A stretch of DNA of 64,000 nt from Nocardioides sp. Root122 (GTDB lineage: Bacteria; Actinomycetota; Actinomycetes; Propionibacteriales; Nocardioidaceae), in contig NZ_LMDE01000009.1 in NCBI RefSeq assembly GCF_001425025.1, forward strand, positions 1,047-65,046. Reading direction: 5' to 3'. The notes beneath the pieces are model-generated. The model was not told where the DNA came from. It saw only the letters and a list, made by a program, of their open reading frames with translations, and searched no databases. Positions within the stretch are counted from its first letter, which is position 1, and every line of letters starts with the position of its first letter. Positions 50,478 through 59,369 of this stretch are shown one piece after another. Made by a program: the position numbers and the translations under genes.

Positions 50478-51985
50478 GCATGACGTCCGCGCCCACCCCC
50501 GAGGTCTGGTTCCTCACGGGCAGCCAGTCCCTCTACGGTCCGGAGACCCTGGACCAGGTGGCGGCGCAGTCGCAGGCCATCGCCGAGCGGCTCGGCGTCG
50601 TCGGGGACATCCCGGTGAAGGTGGTCTGGAAGCCGGTGCTGCTCGACGCGGCCTCGATCCACCGCCAGATGCTCGACGCGAACTCCGACCCCGGCTGCGT
50701 CGGCGTGATCGCGTGGATGCACACCTTCTCCCCGGCGAAGATGTGGATCGCCGGCCTCGACGCCCTGCGCAAGCCGCTGCTGCACCTGCACACCCAGGCC
50801 GGCATGGAGCTGCCGTGGTCGACGATCGACATGGACTTCATGAACCTCAACCAGGCCGCGCACGGCGACCGGGAGTTCGGCTACATCCAGTCGCGCCTCG
50901 GCGTGGCCCGCAAGACCGTCGCCGGGCACGTGAACTCGCCGGTCGTCGCGGAGCGCGTCGCTCTATGGGCCCGTGCTGCGCTCGGCCGCCACGAGCTCGC
51001 GCACCTCAAGCTGGCCCGTTTCGGCGACAACATGCGCGACGTCGCGGTCACCGAGGGCGACAAGGTCGAGGCCCAGCTGCGCTTCGGCGTCTCGGTCAAC
51101 ACCTACGGCGTCAACGACCTCGTGGACCTGGTGGACGAGGTGGCCGACGCCGACGTCGACAAGCTCGTGCAGGAGTACGTCGACACCTACGCCGTCGCGC
51201 CCGAGCTGCTGCCCGGCGCCGAGCGGGCCGACTCGCTCCGCTACGGCGCCCGGATCGAGCTCGGCCTGCGCGAGTTCCTCACCGCCGGCGGCTTCGGCGC
51301 GTTCACCACGAACTTCGAGGACCTGGGCGGGCTGCGCCAGCTCCCCGGCCTGGCCGTGCAGCGGCTGATGGCCGACGGCTACGGCTTCGGCGGCGAGGGC
51401 GACTGGAAGACCTCGGTGCTCCTGCGGGCGACCAAGACGATGGCCGCGGGGCTGCCCGGCGGCACGTCGTTCATGGAGGACTACACCTACCACCTGGTCC
51501 CCGGGCAGGAGAAGATCCTCGGCGCGCACATGCTCGAGGTCTGCCCGACCATCACGACGAGCAAGCCCTCGCTCGAGGTGCACCCGCTGTCCATCGGCGG
51601 CCGCGAGGACCCCGTCCGGCTGCGCTTCACCGCCGACCCCGGGCGCGCGGTGGTCGCCGGCCTGTCCGACCTGGGCGACCGCTTTCGCCTGACGGTCAAC
51701 GACATCGACGTGGTCGAGCCCGACGCCGACCTGCCGCACCTGCCGGTCGCGTGCGCGGTGTGGGAGCCACGGCCCTCGCTGTCGACGTCGGCCGAGGCGT
51801 GGCTGATGGCAGGAGCCCCGCACCACACGGTGCTCTCGAAGGCCGTCGGCGTCGAGGTCTTCGAGGACTTCGCGGAGATGTCGGGGGTCGAGCTGGTCGT
51901 CATCGACGACGACACCACGCCCCGGGCCTTCAAGCGCGAGCTGCGGTGGAACGCCGCCTACCACCGGCTCGCCGAGGGGCTGTGA
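50474..51985 (+). CDS. araA: L-arabinose isomerase
   Basis: 503 residues. [45 protein letters not shown] and [18 protein letters not shown] are the family signatures, and [14 protein letters not shown] holds the metal-binding Glu region. It converts L-arabinose to L-ribulose with Mn2+. AAGGAAG precedes ATG 50474, which overlaps the araB stop. The stop overlaps the araD start (TGATG). Confidence 0.96.
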   Translation: MSMTSAPTPEVWFLTGSQSLYGPETLDQVAAQSQAIAERLGVVGDIPVKVVWKPVLLDAASIHRQMLDANSDPGCVGVIAWMHTFSPAKMWIAGLDALRKPLLHLHTQAGMELPWSTIDMDFMNLNQAAHGDREFGYIQSRLGVARKTVAGHVNSPVVAERVALWARAALGRHELAHLKLARFGDNMRDVAVTEGDKVEAQLRFGVSVNTYGVNDLVDLVDEVADADVDKLVQEYVDTYAVAPELLPGAERADSLRYGARIELGLREFLTAGGFGAFTTNFEDLGGLRQLPGLAVQRLMADGYGFGGEGDWKTSVLLRATKTMAAGLPGGTSFMEDYTYHLVPGQEKILGAHMLEVCPTITTSKPSLEVHPLSIGGREDPVRLRFTADPGRAVVAGLSDLGDRFRLTVNDIDVVEPDADLPHLPVACAVWEPRPSLSTSAEAWLMAGAPHHTVLSKAVGVEVFEDFAEMSGVELVVIDDDTTPRAFKRELRWNAAYHRLAEGL

Positions 51986-52719
51986 TGGCGATCGAGCTGG
52001 CGGGCCTCGTCTCCGAGGACCTCCTGCGCGAGGTGCTCGAGGCCAACCTCGTCATCCCGCGCGAGGGCCTCGCCACCCTCACCTGGGGCAACGTCAGCGG
52101 GCTGGACCGCGAGCGCGGGATCTACGTCATCAAGCCGTCCGGGGTGCCCTACGACGAGCTCTCCCTCGCGCACCTCGTGCCGGTCGAGGTGGAGACCGGA
52201 CGGGTGCTCGCCGGCGACCTCAAGCCGTCCACCGACAGCGAGACCCACCGGCTGCTCTACCTCTCGCACCCCGACCTCGGCGGCGTCGCGCACACCCACT
52301 CGACGTACGCCGTGTCGTTCGCGCAGGCCGGCCGGGCGGTCCCGGTGCTGGGCACCACGCACGCCGACACGTTCAACGGTCCGGTGCCGGTGACCCGCAC
52401 GCTGACGGCCGAGGAGTGCGCGCGCGACTACGAGCTCAACACCGGACGGGTGCTGGTCGAGAGCATGCGCGGCGACGCCCTCGACGTCCCCGGTGCCCTG
52501 GTGGCGGGGCACGGCCCCTTCACGTGGGGCGCGAGCGCGACGAAGGCCGTCGAGCACTCGGTGGTCCTCGAGGCGGTCGCGCAGATGGCGCTGCACACGC
52601 TGGCGCTCAACCCGACGGCCGCCTCGCCGGACCACCTGTTCGAGCGCCACTTCACCCGGAAGCACGGTCCGGGCGCCTACTACGGCAACCCCGATCGGGC
52701 CGCTGCGGCGGGCGTCTAG
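51985..52719 (+). CDS. araD: L-ribulose-5-phosphate 4-epimerase
   Basis: 244 residues, class II aldolase fold. TWGNVSGLD, YVIKPSGVPYDEL, SDSETHRLLY-like (STDSETHRLLY), HTHSTYAVSFAQAG (metal His pair) and ALVAGHGPFTWG (second metal His) are in family order. It makes D-xylulose 5-phosphate, which enters the pentose-phosphate route. It is coupled to araA. It ends 9 bases before the aldo/keto reductase. Confidence 0.95.
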   Translation: MAIELAGLVSEDLLREVLEANLVIPREGLATLTWGNVSGLDRERGIYVIKPSGVPYDELSLAHLVPVEVETGRVLAGDLKPSTDSETHRLLYLSHPDLGGVAHTHSTYAVSFAQAGRAVPVLGTTHADTFNGPVPVTRTLTAEECARDYELNTGRVLVESMRGDALDVPGALVAGHGPFTWGASATKAVEHSVVLEAVAQMALHTLALNPTAASPDHLFERHFTRKHGPGAYYGNPDRAAAAGV

Positions 52720-52728
52720 GCTCGCCGC

Positions 52729-53724
52729 ATGGAGACCCGACCCTTCCCCCGCACCCCGTTCTCCGCCTCGGTCGTCGGACTGGGCACCTGGCAGCTCGGC
52801 GCCGACTGGGGTGACGTCAGCGAGTCCGACGCGCGCGCGGTCCTGGAGGCGTCGGCCGAGGCCGGCGTGACGTTCTACGACACCGCCGACGTCTACGGCG
52901 ACGGTCGCAGCGAGCAGCTGGTCGGCGCGTTCGTCGCCGACCACCCGGACGCCGGCTTCACGGTCGCGACCAAGATGGGCCGCCGGATGGAGCAGGTGCC
53001 GGCCAACTACGTCGAGGCCAACTTCCGCTCGTGGCTCGACCGCTCGCGGCGCAACCTCGGCGTGGACACCATCGACCTCGTCCAGCTCCACTGCCCGCCG
53101 AGCGAGGTCATCGACGACGACGCGACCTACGACGTGCTCGACCGGCTGGTCTCCGAGGACGTCATCGCCGCCTACGGCGTCAGCGTCGAGACCGCCGACC
53201 AGGCCCTCAGCGCCATCGCCCGACCGAACGTCGCGAGTGTGCAGATCATCCTCAACGCCTTCCGGATGAAGCCGCTCGACGAGGTGCTCCCGGCCGCCGC
53301 GGCGGCCGGTGTGGGGATCATCGCGCGCGTGCCGCTCGCCTCGGGCCTGCTGTCCGGGAAGTACGACCTCGACACCACCTTCGCGCAGGACGACCACCGC
53401 ACCTACAACCGCGACGGCAGCGCCTTCGACGTCGGCGAGACCTTCTCCGGCGTCGACTACGCGACTGGCGTCCAGGCTGCGCAGGAGTTCTCCGCGCTCG
53501 TCGCCTCGTCGGGCCTCTCCGACGTGACGCCCGCGCAGGCCGCGCTCGCGTGGGTGGTGCAGCAGCCGGGGGTCACGACGGTCATCCCGGGCGCGCGCAA
53601 CGTCTCGCAGGCGTCGTCCAACGCGGCGGCGGGCTCGGTCGGCGAGCTGCCGGCGTCGTTCCTCGACGGGGTGCGCGACCTCTACGACCGGCGGATCCGG
53701 GAGCAGGTCCACGGGCGCTGGTGA
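52729..53724 (+). CDS. Aldo/keto reductase
   Basis: 331 residues, TIM-barrel AKR. The tetrad is Asp in VTFYDTADVYGDG with Tyr four residues on, Lys in VATKMGRR and His in LVQLHCPPS. GLGTWQLGADWG and the C-terminal VIPGARNVSQASSN (NADPH site) match AKR11-like YeaE/YajO proteins. It starts 9 bases after araD, so it may be cotranscribed, and could act on a sugar or a sugar-derived aldehyde. Confidence 0.88.
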   Translation: METRPFPRTPFSASVVGLGTWQLGADWGDVSESDARAVLEASAEAGVTFYDTADVYGDGRSEQLVGAFVADHPDAGFTVATKMGRRMEQVPANYVEANFRSWLDRSRRNLGVDTIDLVQLHCPPSEVIDDDATYDVLDRLVSEDVIAAYGVSVETADQALSAIARPNVASVQIILNAFRMKPLDEVLPAAAAAGVGIIARVPLASGLLSGKYDLDTTFAQDDHRTYNRDGSAFDVGETFSGVDYATGVQAAQEFSALVASSGLSDVTPAQAALAWVVQQPGVTTVIPGARNVSQASSNAAAGSVGELPASFLDGVRDLYDRRIREQVHGRW

Positions 53725-53725
53725 C

Positions 53726-54739
53726 GTGGTGGAGCTCCAACGCTGGGTCGTGGCCCTGGAGTCGGCGTGGGACCGGCGCCGGCTGCGGCGCGCGGAGTCA
53801 CGGACCCCGAAGCACTTCCGGATCGAGCCCTACATCGGCCACGGCGGCCCTGCAGGCGTCGTCGTACGCGGCCGGGTGCTGGACAACCCGCTCGCGACGG
53901 AGGCCGTCGAGGACGAGGGCGTCCGCGCGGCGGTACGGCGCACGTTCCGGCACTTCATCACCGACGAGCTGCCTGGCGTCCCGCTGCGGGTGACGGTCGG
54001 CGGTGCGTCGGTCGAGACCGTCACCGACGCCGAGGGCTACTTCCTCGTCCGGATGCCGGCGACCGGGCTGACGAGTCCGTGGACGCAGGGGGTGGTGTCG
54101 CTGGAGGGCGACTACCGCGGCGTGACCTCTGCAAAGGGACGGGTCGAGGTGCGGGTGCCGGATGCGGCGGCGCGGTTCGGGGTGGTCTCCGACGTCGACG
54201 ACACGATCCTCGAGACCGGCGTGCAGCGGGTGCTGCGCATGGTCGTGCAGACCTTCGCCGGCTCGTCCCTCACCCGTACGCCGTTCCCGGGCGCGGTCGA
54301 GCTCTACCGCGACCTGGCCGCGGGCGTGAACCCGGTCTTCTACATCTCGTCGAGCCCGTGGAACCTGCACTCGTTCCTGCTCGCCTTCCTGCGCCACCGC
54401 GGCTTCCCGCTCGGACCCGTGCTGCTCCGCGACCTGCTCGGCACCTCCGCCGGGCGCGAGCAGAAGCACGACCGCATCCGGGAGGTGCTCGACCTCCACC
54501 CCGACCTGCGCTTCGTCCTGCTCGGTGACTCCGGTGAGCGCGACCCGCAGGTCTACGCCGACATCGTCCGGGAGTACCCGGACCGCATCCTCGCCGTCTA
54601 CATCCGGGAGGTCCGGCTCGACCCGGGCGACGGGCGCGTGGAGAAGGTCTCCGACGCCTGGGACTCCACAGTCCCCTTCGTCCTCGCCGCGGACTCCGAC
54701 GCCGTACGGCGCCATGCGGCGGGTCTGGGGCTGCTCTGA
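53726..54739 (+). CDS. App1-like phosphatidate phosphatase domain protein (DUF2183)
   Basis: 337 residues. An N-terminal beta domain (about 35-140) is followed by an HAD-like domain: FGVVSDVDDTILETG (the DxDxT catalytic motif), YISSSPWNLHSFLLAF, and VLLGDSGERDPQVYADI (the acidic motif). This is the App1/DUF2183 family, called phosphatidate phosphatase after yeast App1. No signal peptide or membrane helix is seen. It lies 1 base after the AKR stop and may share its transcript. Confidence 0.85.
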   Translation: MVELQRWVVALESAWDRRRLRRAESRTPKHFRIEPYIGHGGPAGVVVRGRVLDNPLATEAVEDEGVRAAVRRTFRHFITDELPGVPLRVTVGGASVETVTDAEGYFLVRMPATGLTSPWTQGVVSLEGDYRGVTSAKGRVEVRVPDAAARFGVVSDVDDTILETGVQRVLRMVVQTFAGSSLTRTPFPGAVELYRDLAAGVNPVFYISSSPWNLHSFLLAFLRHRGFPLGPVLLRDLLGTSAGREQKHDRIREVLDLHPDLRFVLLGDSGERDPQVYADIVREYPDRILAVYIREVRLDPGDGRVEKVSDAWDSTVPFVLAADSDAVRRHAAGLGLL

Positions 54740-54803
54740 GGAATGACCCGAACGGACTACGCGAAAGTCGTCCGGTCGGCTGTTGTGCGAGTGAGAATCA
54801 ATC

Positions 54804-56456
54804 ATGGACACCAACGACTGCCCGCTCCTGGAGGAGGTCAAGCACCTCGTCCAGCGGGCCCAGCTGGGTCATGCGTCCGAGGTGCTGGCGACTGCGGAGA
54901 CGCGGCTGGGGGAGCTCGGTGACGGGACCGTCGAGGGCGGCCCCGCGGCCATGCACTTCCCGCGTGTGGTGGCACTGATCGACGACGACGCCGCCGCGGG
55001 ACTGACGGCGACCGAGGACATGCTGGCCGCGGCGGAGCGCGACGACGCGCAGGGGTGGCGTGCGTGCGCGCTGGCGCTCCGGGCCGAGGCCAAGCTCCTG
55101 CTGGGCGACGACGACCCCGCCCGCTACGACGTCGAGGCCGTGCTCGTCGACCTGGCAGCGGCCGAGGCCGCCCTCGAGCTCAGCGGGGCCGAGGGCTACG
55201 TCGCCAGCACCGCCCACGTGGCGATCGCCAACAGCTACCTGCCCCTGCGGCTCTACGAGCTCGCGCTGCCGCACCAGGAGGCGGCCTACGAGATCAGCCT
55301 GGCGCACTCCCGCCAAGAGGACGCCAATCCGAGCATGTGGTTGATCAACCTGGCCAACCTCCACCTGCGGTGGTGCCTCGAGCTCTACCGCGTCGGTCTC
55401 GACGCGGAGGCCGAGGAGCACAGCGCGCGCGCCCACGCGCATGCCGCTGCTGCCGCGGAGAGGCTCGCGGGTGCGGTCCTGCTCCCGGCGGTCACCGCGT
55501 GGATGGAGCCCTGCCTGCTCTTCGAGGCCGCCGCGCGCTCCGACGGTCCCGAGCCCGGTGGCGCGGTCGAGGACATCCAGCGGCTGCTCCCGGCAGTCCG
55601 CGAGCTGGGCAACGCGCACGACCACGCGCTGGCCGTCCCGTTCCTGGCTGTCGCCCTGATGCGTGAGGGGAGGCACGAGGAGTCCCTGACCGTCATCGAG
55701 CAGGCGCTGGCCCTGGCCCCGACCGCGGAGCGCGCCTCACCGGCCTACCTCTCGCTCGCCCACACCTACAGCCTGCTCCTGGCGCGCGCGTCGAAGCCGG
55801 CGGCGGCGGCGCTGGAGTACGGCAACGCGCTTGCCGCCGACTCGTGGCGCCAGCGTCAGCGCACCCTGGCCGCGGCCCAGACGATGCGCGCCTTCGCGCA
55901 GCTGCAGGCCGAGCACGAGCAGGTGACCCGCGAGGCGGACACCGACGCCCTCACCGGCGTCGCCAACCGCCGTGCCTTCGACCGGCACCTCCAAGACCTC
56001 GAGCACGCCGAGGACGACGATCGAGAGGTCGGGGTGCTCTTCATCGACCTCGACGAGTTCAAGGAGGTCAACGACACCCAGGGTCACGCCGTGGGCGACG
56101 CCATGCTGCAGGGCGTGGCCCAGGCGATCGCCGCGAACTCGCGCGAGGACGACGTCGTCGCCCGCGTCGGCGGTGACGAGTTCGCGGTGCTGCTGCCCGG
56201 CGCCGGGGCCGACGACACGGACCTCGCCGCGGCGCGCATCCTCGCTGCGGTGCGCGACGCCCCGCAACAGCTTCCGACCGTCAGCATCGGCGGAGCGGCG
56301 GGCCCCGCGCGCACCATCCGTGACGTCATCGTCTGCGCGGATGAGGCGATGTACGTCGCCAAGCGCGGTGGGCGCAACCAGCACCACGTCTGCGACGGCA
56401 CGGGCTCGGGCAGCGTGGTCTCGGGCGGCTTGGTCTCCGGCGGCGCGCGTTCCTGA
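54804..56456 (+). CDS. Cytoplasmic diguanylate cyclase with an N-terminal TPR-like sensor region
   Basis: 550 residues. Residues 1-370 are all-helical with TPR-like spacing (VIEQALALAPTAERASPAYL). The GGDEF domain is at about 375-545: DALTGVANRRAF, IDLDEFKEVNDTQGH, and VGGDEF with GGDEF at 456-460. The inhibitory I-site RxxD (REDD, 447-450) lies at the canonical 5-residue spacing. It should make cyclic di-GMP and be feedback-inhibited. No membrane segment or PAS domain is seen. It stands alone. Confidence 0.93.
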   Translation: MDTNDCPLLEEVKHLVQRAQLGHASEVLATAETRLGELGDGTVEGGPAAMHFPRVVALIDDDAAAGLTATEDMLAAAERDDAQGWRACALALRAEAKLLLGDDDPARYDVEAVLVDLAAAEAALELSGAEGYVASTAHVAIANSYLPLRLYELALPHQEAAYEISLAHSRQEDANPSMWLINLANLHLRWCLELYRVGLDAEAEEHSARAHAHAAAAAERLAGAVLLPAVTAWMEPCLLFEAAARSDGPEPGGAVEDIQRLLPAVRELGNAHDHALAVPFLAVALMREGRHEESLTVIEQALALAPTAERASPAYLSLAHTYSLLLARASKPAAAALEYGNALAADSWRQRQRTLAAAQTMRAFAQLQAEHEQVTREADTDALTGVANRRAFDRHLQDLEHAEDDDREVGVLFIDLDEFKEVNDTQGHAVGDAMLQGVAQAIAANSREDDVVARVGGDEFAVLLPGAGADDTDLAAARILAAVRDAPQQLPTVSIGGAAGPARTIRDVIVCADEAMYVAKRGGRNQHHVCDGTGSGSVVSGGLVSGGARS

Positions 56457-56749
56457 ACGGGGCGACCCGTTGGGTCACAGTGGAGCCCGCCGTTGGTGCG
56501 ACACCTCAGGCTGTGTCGTAACGCCGCGCGCGCCCACGTGCCCTTCGCCGCCCCTTGGGTCGCGGTCGGATGCAGGCGTCTCGCTTGGTGGTGGGCGAAG
56601 CCAAGCGCCCCCATGCGAGGCGGAATGTCCCACGACCATGCCCAAGGGCAGGCCGAGCATCTAGAGGCGCTGGCAGACCGACTCGTATGCCGGCGCTGGA
56701 TGTGTCGGCGGCCGACATCGCGGTTCGCGGGCACTACAGACGGTTCAGT
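56457..56749. other. Intergenic region at the left edge of the low-GC island
   Basis: No gene is recognised in 293 bases. A small hairpin (CGACAC 56499-56504 with GTGTCG 56513-56518) may end the cyclase transcript. CCCCTTGGGT at 56551-56560 is repeated exactly at 61401-61410, on the other side of the island. Confidence 0.5.
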
Positions 56750-58345
56750 TCATAGCCGACTCTCGAGGAACTCAGTCAGGTTCATCAGATACGCGTGCGG
56801 GCTCGACGACTGCAGGGACAGCTGTGGTGTCTCACCCGTCGACTCCACTCGCCAGGTGACGCAATGGTCGTTCTCGCTGGGCCGGACGACACGGAGTGAC
56901 TCCCGGGCCAAGGTGAGGGCATCGGACTCCCGTCCCACGAGCAGCAGGGCTAGAACGCGATTTGCGGCGTTGACCGCACGAAACGCCATGGGGAACAGCG
57001 AGGACCGCTGGAGTACCTCAAGGGCTGCCGGCGGGTCGGTGGGCAGCAAGCAGAAGCCGAGGTTGTTGAGAGCATCGCCGTCAGTCGGGTTGAGGTCGAC
57101 CAGTCCTTGGAAGATCTGTGCGGCTTCCTCTGGACGATCGCTTTTCAGGAGAGTCTGTGCGGCGTCAACGAAGACGTCTGCCGTCAACTTGGGCGGCGGC
57201 GCGGCGCGGCGGGGCTTCTTCGTCAGCCGACTCAGGGCCATCTCAGCGAGCACCTCGGAATCACAGACCCTTTCGAGCCATACTCGCCGGTCGAGGTGGA
57301 CGTCGCTGTTGCCGGCCCACTCGCGGAGCAGGCTCGAGGTCGCCCAGTCCTCCAGCGACGTCTTGGTGAACCTGTCCCAGATCCACAGACCCGTCTCGTC
57401 CATGCGACGAAGCGCCGGGAGCGCAGAGAACAGCGCAGGTGGGGGCGCGGTCCAGTCAATCACTGCGTTCAAATCATCGGTGAGGATGCGGTTCAGCCAT
57501 TGCTCGACGCGGGTCGTGAAACGAGTCGAGGTTGCATACACGACGCGGAGGTCAGCGGCGAGCTTCGCCGGGAGCGTTTCAGGAACTTCGACATCGACCG
57601 GCACGACCTGCTCGGTTGCCTCGTGCAGGCGGAAGACCTCGTCGAGCTTTCGGCGATGAGCTTCGATGTTGACCCATTGCAAGATCTGGCTGTCATCGTC
57701 TAGGCCGGCACGGTCCTCCTCATATGCCCGATCCAGCACGGCGAACCACTCAGCTGAACGCTGATCGAGCCGGTCTAGCTCGTCGTCGCTCACCAGTTCG
57801 GCCCACATACCGCTCTGACGGAGGAGAGGGGTCATTGCTTGCATGCCGATTTGAGCGGCCATCTGCGGGAGGATCGCTGCCCTCACTACCGACTCGACCG
57901 GCACTCGACGCCGGTCAAGCTCTGCCCAGGCCTCGTGGACGATCATGCGACTCTGATTCGCCGACGGCATTGGACCGCGGTTCATCGCGGCCCCCAGGCG
58001 CAGCAGGAGCGTCCCCGTCGACTGGTCGACCGGCCGCAGGCTCCGCTGGTCGATGTAGTCGCGCATCGCGTCGAACGGATCGGCAGATCCTGCTGCGTCC
58101 TGCGGGACGGTGCGGCCCGTCAATACAAGGCCGCCCACAGCGACGTCCCGGATTGAGCGCCCAGTTCCCCCACCAGCCTGCACAGCAGCAACGCACTCGG
58201 TGCCGCAGGTCGGATGACCTTGGTCGTCAACCAGATAGAACGGACAGTTGGGAGTGAGCAGCGGCAAGGTGCATGCATCGCTGTAGGCGACCAGCGCCTC
58301 AAGGACCAGCCTGCGCTGCGCCTCGTCCGGGTCTAGCTGTGCCAT
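56750..58345 (-). CDS. Large helical TPR protein of unknown function
   Basis: 531 residues, soluble. An N-terminal Cys/His-rich segment (TPNCPFYLVDDQGHPTCGTE) could bind a metal. The middle is helical. At about 400-500, AAQTLLKSDRPEEAAQIFQG and LVDLNPTDGDALNNLGFCLL are good TPR-type repeats. AAAGGAGT on the minus strand precedes ATG 58345. Base composition is poorer in GC than the genes left of it. It is 62 bases downstream of the toxin gene on the same strand and may share its promoter. The family is not recognised; TPR proteins beside toxins can be adaptors of defence modules, which is inference. Confidence 0.7.
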   Translation of the reverse strand: MAQLDPDEAQRRLVLEALVAYSDACTLPLLTPNCPFYLVDDQGHPTCGTECVAAVQAGGGTGRSIRDVAVGGLVLTGRTVPQDAAGSADPFDAMRDYIDQRSLRPVDQSTGTLLLRLGAAMNRGPMPSANQSRMIVHEAWAELDRRRVPVESVVRAAILPQMAAQIGMQAMTPLLRQSGMWAELVSDDELDRLDQRSAEWFAVLDRAYEEDRAGLDDDSQILQWVNIEAHRRKLDEVFRLHEATEQVVPVDVEVPETLPAKLAADLRVVYATSTRFTTRVEQWLNRILTDDLNAVIDWTAPPPALFSALPALRRMDETGLWIWDRFTKTSLEDWATSSLLREWAGNSDVHLDRRVWLERVCDSEVLAEMALSRLTKKPRRAAPPPKLTADVFVDAAQTLLKSDRPEEAAQIFQGLVDLNPTDGDALNNLGFCLLPTDPPAALEVLQRSSLFPMAFRAVNAANRVLALLLVGRESDALTLARESLRVVRPSENDHCVTWRVESTGETPQLSLQSSSPHAYLMNLTEFLESRL

Positions 58346-58407
58346 AGGTACACGACTCCTTTGCGGAGCCGGACGTTACCTTGCCCGTCAGTAAGAATCA
58401 CCGATTC

Positions 58408-58701
58408 CTACGGATGCGGCCCGATCGTGATGACGGTGATCTGGTGGTCGTTGGGACCGTAGTGCCAAAAGATCCTCCACGCCCCTGGAGTCTGATTCTC
58501 GACGTACGAGTCCCACACATCCTGTCCAGCCTCGCCGCGTAGTGAGGTGTACTTATGGCTGTTCAGGCCAGGGTGGCGCGGATCATTCTCAAGGAACGCC
58601 AGCGCCTTGCGGACCTTGCGCAGCTTCTTCTCGAACTGCGGCTGCGAGGCGAGGTCCTGGAGGACCGACTTCGCCTCATTCGTGAAGACAAGTTTGGGCA
58701 T
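58408..58701 (-). CDS. RelE/ParE-superfamily toxin
   Basis: 97 residues. The fold is recognised from KLVFTNEAKSVLQDLA, LAFLENDPRHPGLNSHKYTS and the C-terminal beta hairpin WRIFWHYGPNDHQITVITIG, which match the RelE/ParE toxins. RelE members cut mRNA at the ribosome and ParE members block gyrase; the sequence alone does not decide. It lies 6 bases after the antitoxin gene. A weak hairpin (GAATC-ACC-GATTC, 58395-58407) lies right after the stop. Confidence 0.82.
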   Translation of the reverse strand: MPKLVFTNEAKSVLQDLASQPQFEKKLRKVRKALAFLENDPRHPGLNSHKYTSLRGEAGQDVWDSYVENQTPGAWRIFWHYGPNDHQITVITIGPHP

Positions 58702-58707
58702 CGTGTG

Positions 58708-58992
58708 TCAGTCGATCTCCACGTACTGGTCGAACGATCCCAAGTCGTGCACGTCGCCCTTGGCGCTGTCCGTCAGGCCTCGCGCCAAGCTGGCGCGTAG
58801 GTCTGCGTTCTCCCACACGATCAGTTCGCGCTTCGGGATGCTTGCCAAAGGTGTCAGCAGGATCTCTCCGTCGTCGTTCACTGCGATCGCGTAGCGATCG
58901 TCCTTGCGGACTCCAGCTTTACCAAACGCGATCCGGCTGCGCTCGTCCGCAACGACTTCGCCGAGTGTCTCGAAAGACGCGCGAGTCTCCAT
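58708..58992 (-). CDS. Antitoxin partner of the RelE/ParE-type toxin
   Basis: 94 residues from ATG 58992, chosen because GGGGAG lies 7 bases upstream; a longer frame starting at 59115 runs through the operator and lacks a ribosome site. Sequence features: ETRASFETLGEVVADERSRI, then a strand-rich middle (DDRYAIAVNDDGEILLTPL) like swapped-hairpin DNA-binding antitoxins, and a C-terminal acidic tail (GDVHDLGSFDQYVEID) that may wrap the toxin. The gene order antitoxin-toxin with a 6-base gap is standard. I do not recognise the exact family. Confidence 0.75.
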   Translation of the reverse strand: METRASFETLGEVVADERSRIAFGKAGVRKDDRYAIAVNDDGEILLTPLASIPKRELIVWENADLRASLARGLTDSAKGDVHDLGSFDQYVEID

Positions 58993-59020
58993 GAGTGACT
59001 CCCCTTCTAGGTCTACTAGC

Positions 59021-59058
59021 GCAAGTGTACCCACACTTGCTTTGTGGGCAATACCCAC
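59021..59058 (-). promoter_or_regulatory. Toxin-antitoxin promoter with two nested dyads
   Basis: On the minus strand, -35 TTGCCC (59051-59046) and -10 TACACT (59029-59024) are 16 bases apart. Two perfect inverted repeats overlap them: GCAAGTGT-ACCC-ACACTTGC at 59021-59040 and GTGGG-CAATA-CCCAC at 59044-59058. This is the usual arrangement for a promoter repressed by the toxin-antitoxin complex. Confidence 0.7.
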
Positions 59059-59202
59059 TTGTGATATTGTGGGGCATCCGGTCGCAGGAAGCCACTTGCG
59101 TCCAGCACCAGGCATAGGGGCAGGACGGCCCGCGCTTCGATCGGAGTCCGGTCGAGGTCACGACCCACTGTCGCCTCGCGGGCCATTCGTCAAGCACGCG
59201 AA

Positions 59203-59234
59203 AGCCCCGGCCAGAAGAAGATCCGACCGGGGCT
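59203..59234. terminator. Hairpin between the toxin-antitoxin and metallo-hydrolase genes
   Basis: AGCCCCGG at 59203-59210 pairs perfectly with CCGGGGCT at 59227-59234, with a 16-base loop. The stretch 59059-59369 otherwise holds no gene. It may be a terminator entering the island from the left or a relic of a lost gene end. Confidence 0.5.
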
Positions 59235-59369
59235 AACGGTGTTGCTTTGTGGTGAAACAGCACTGTAGTCACACCCGTCCGCCGCTGCACCAAATCGGCG
59301 AATCGGGACTGCGGGTCCTCAGCTGGCGTGTCACCCATCCAAGCCAGATGAAACGAAACTGAGGACACC

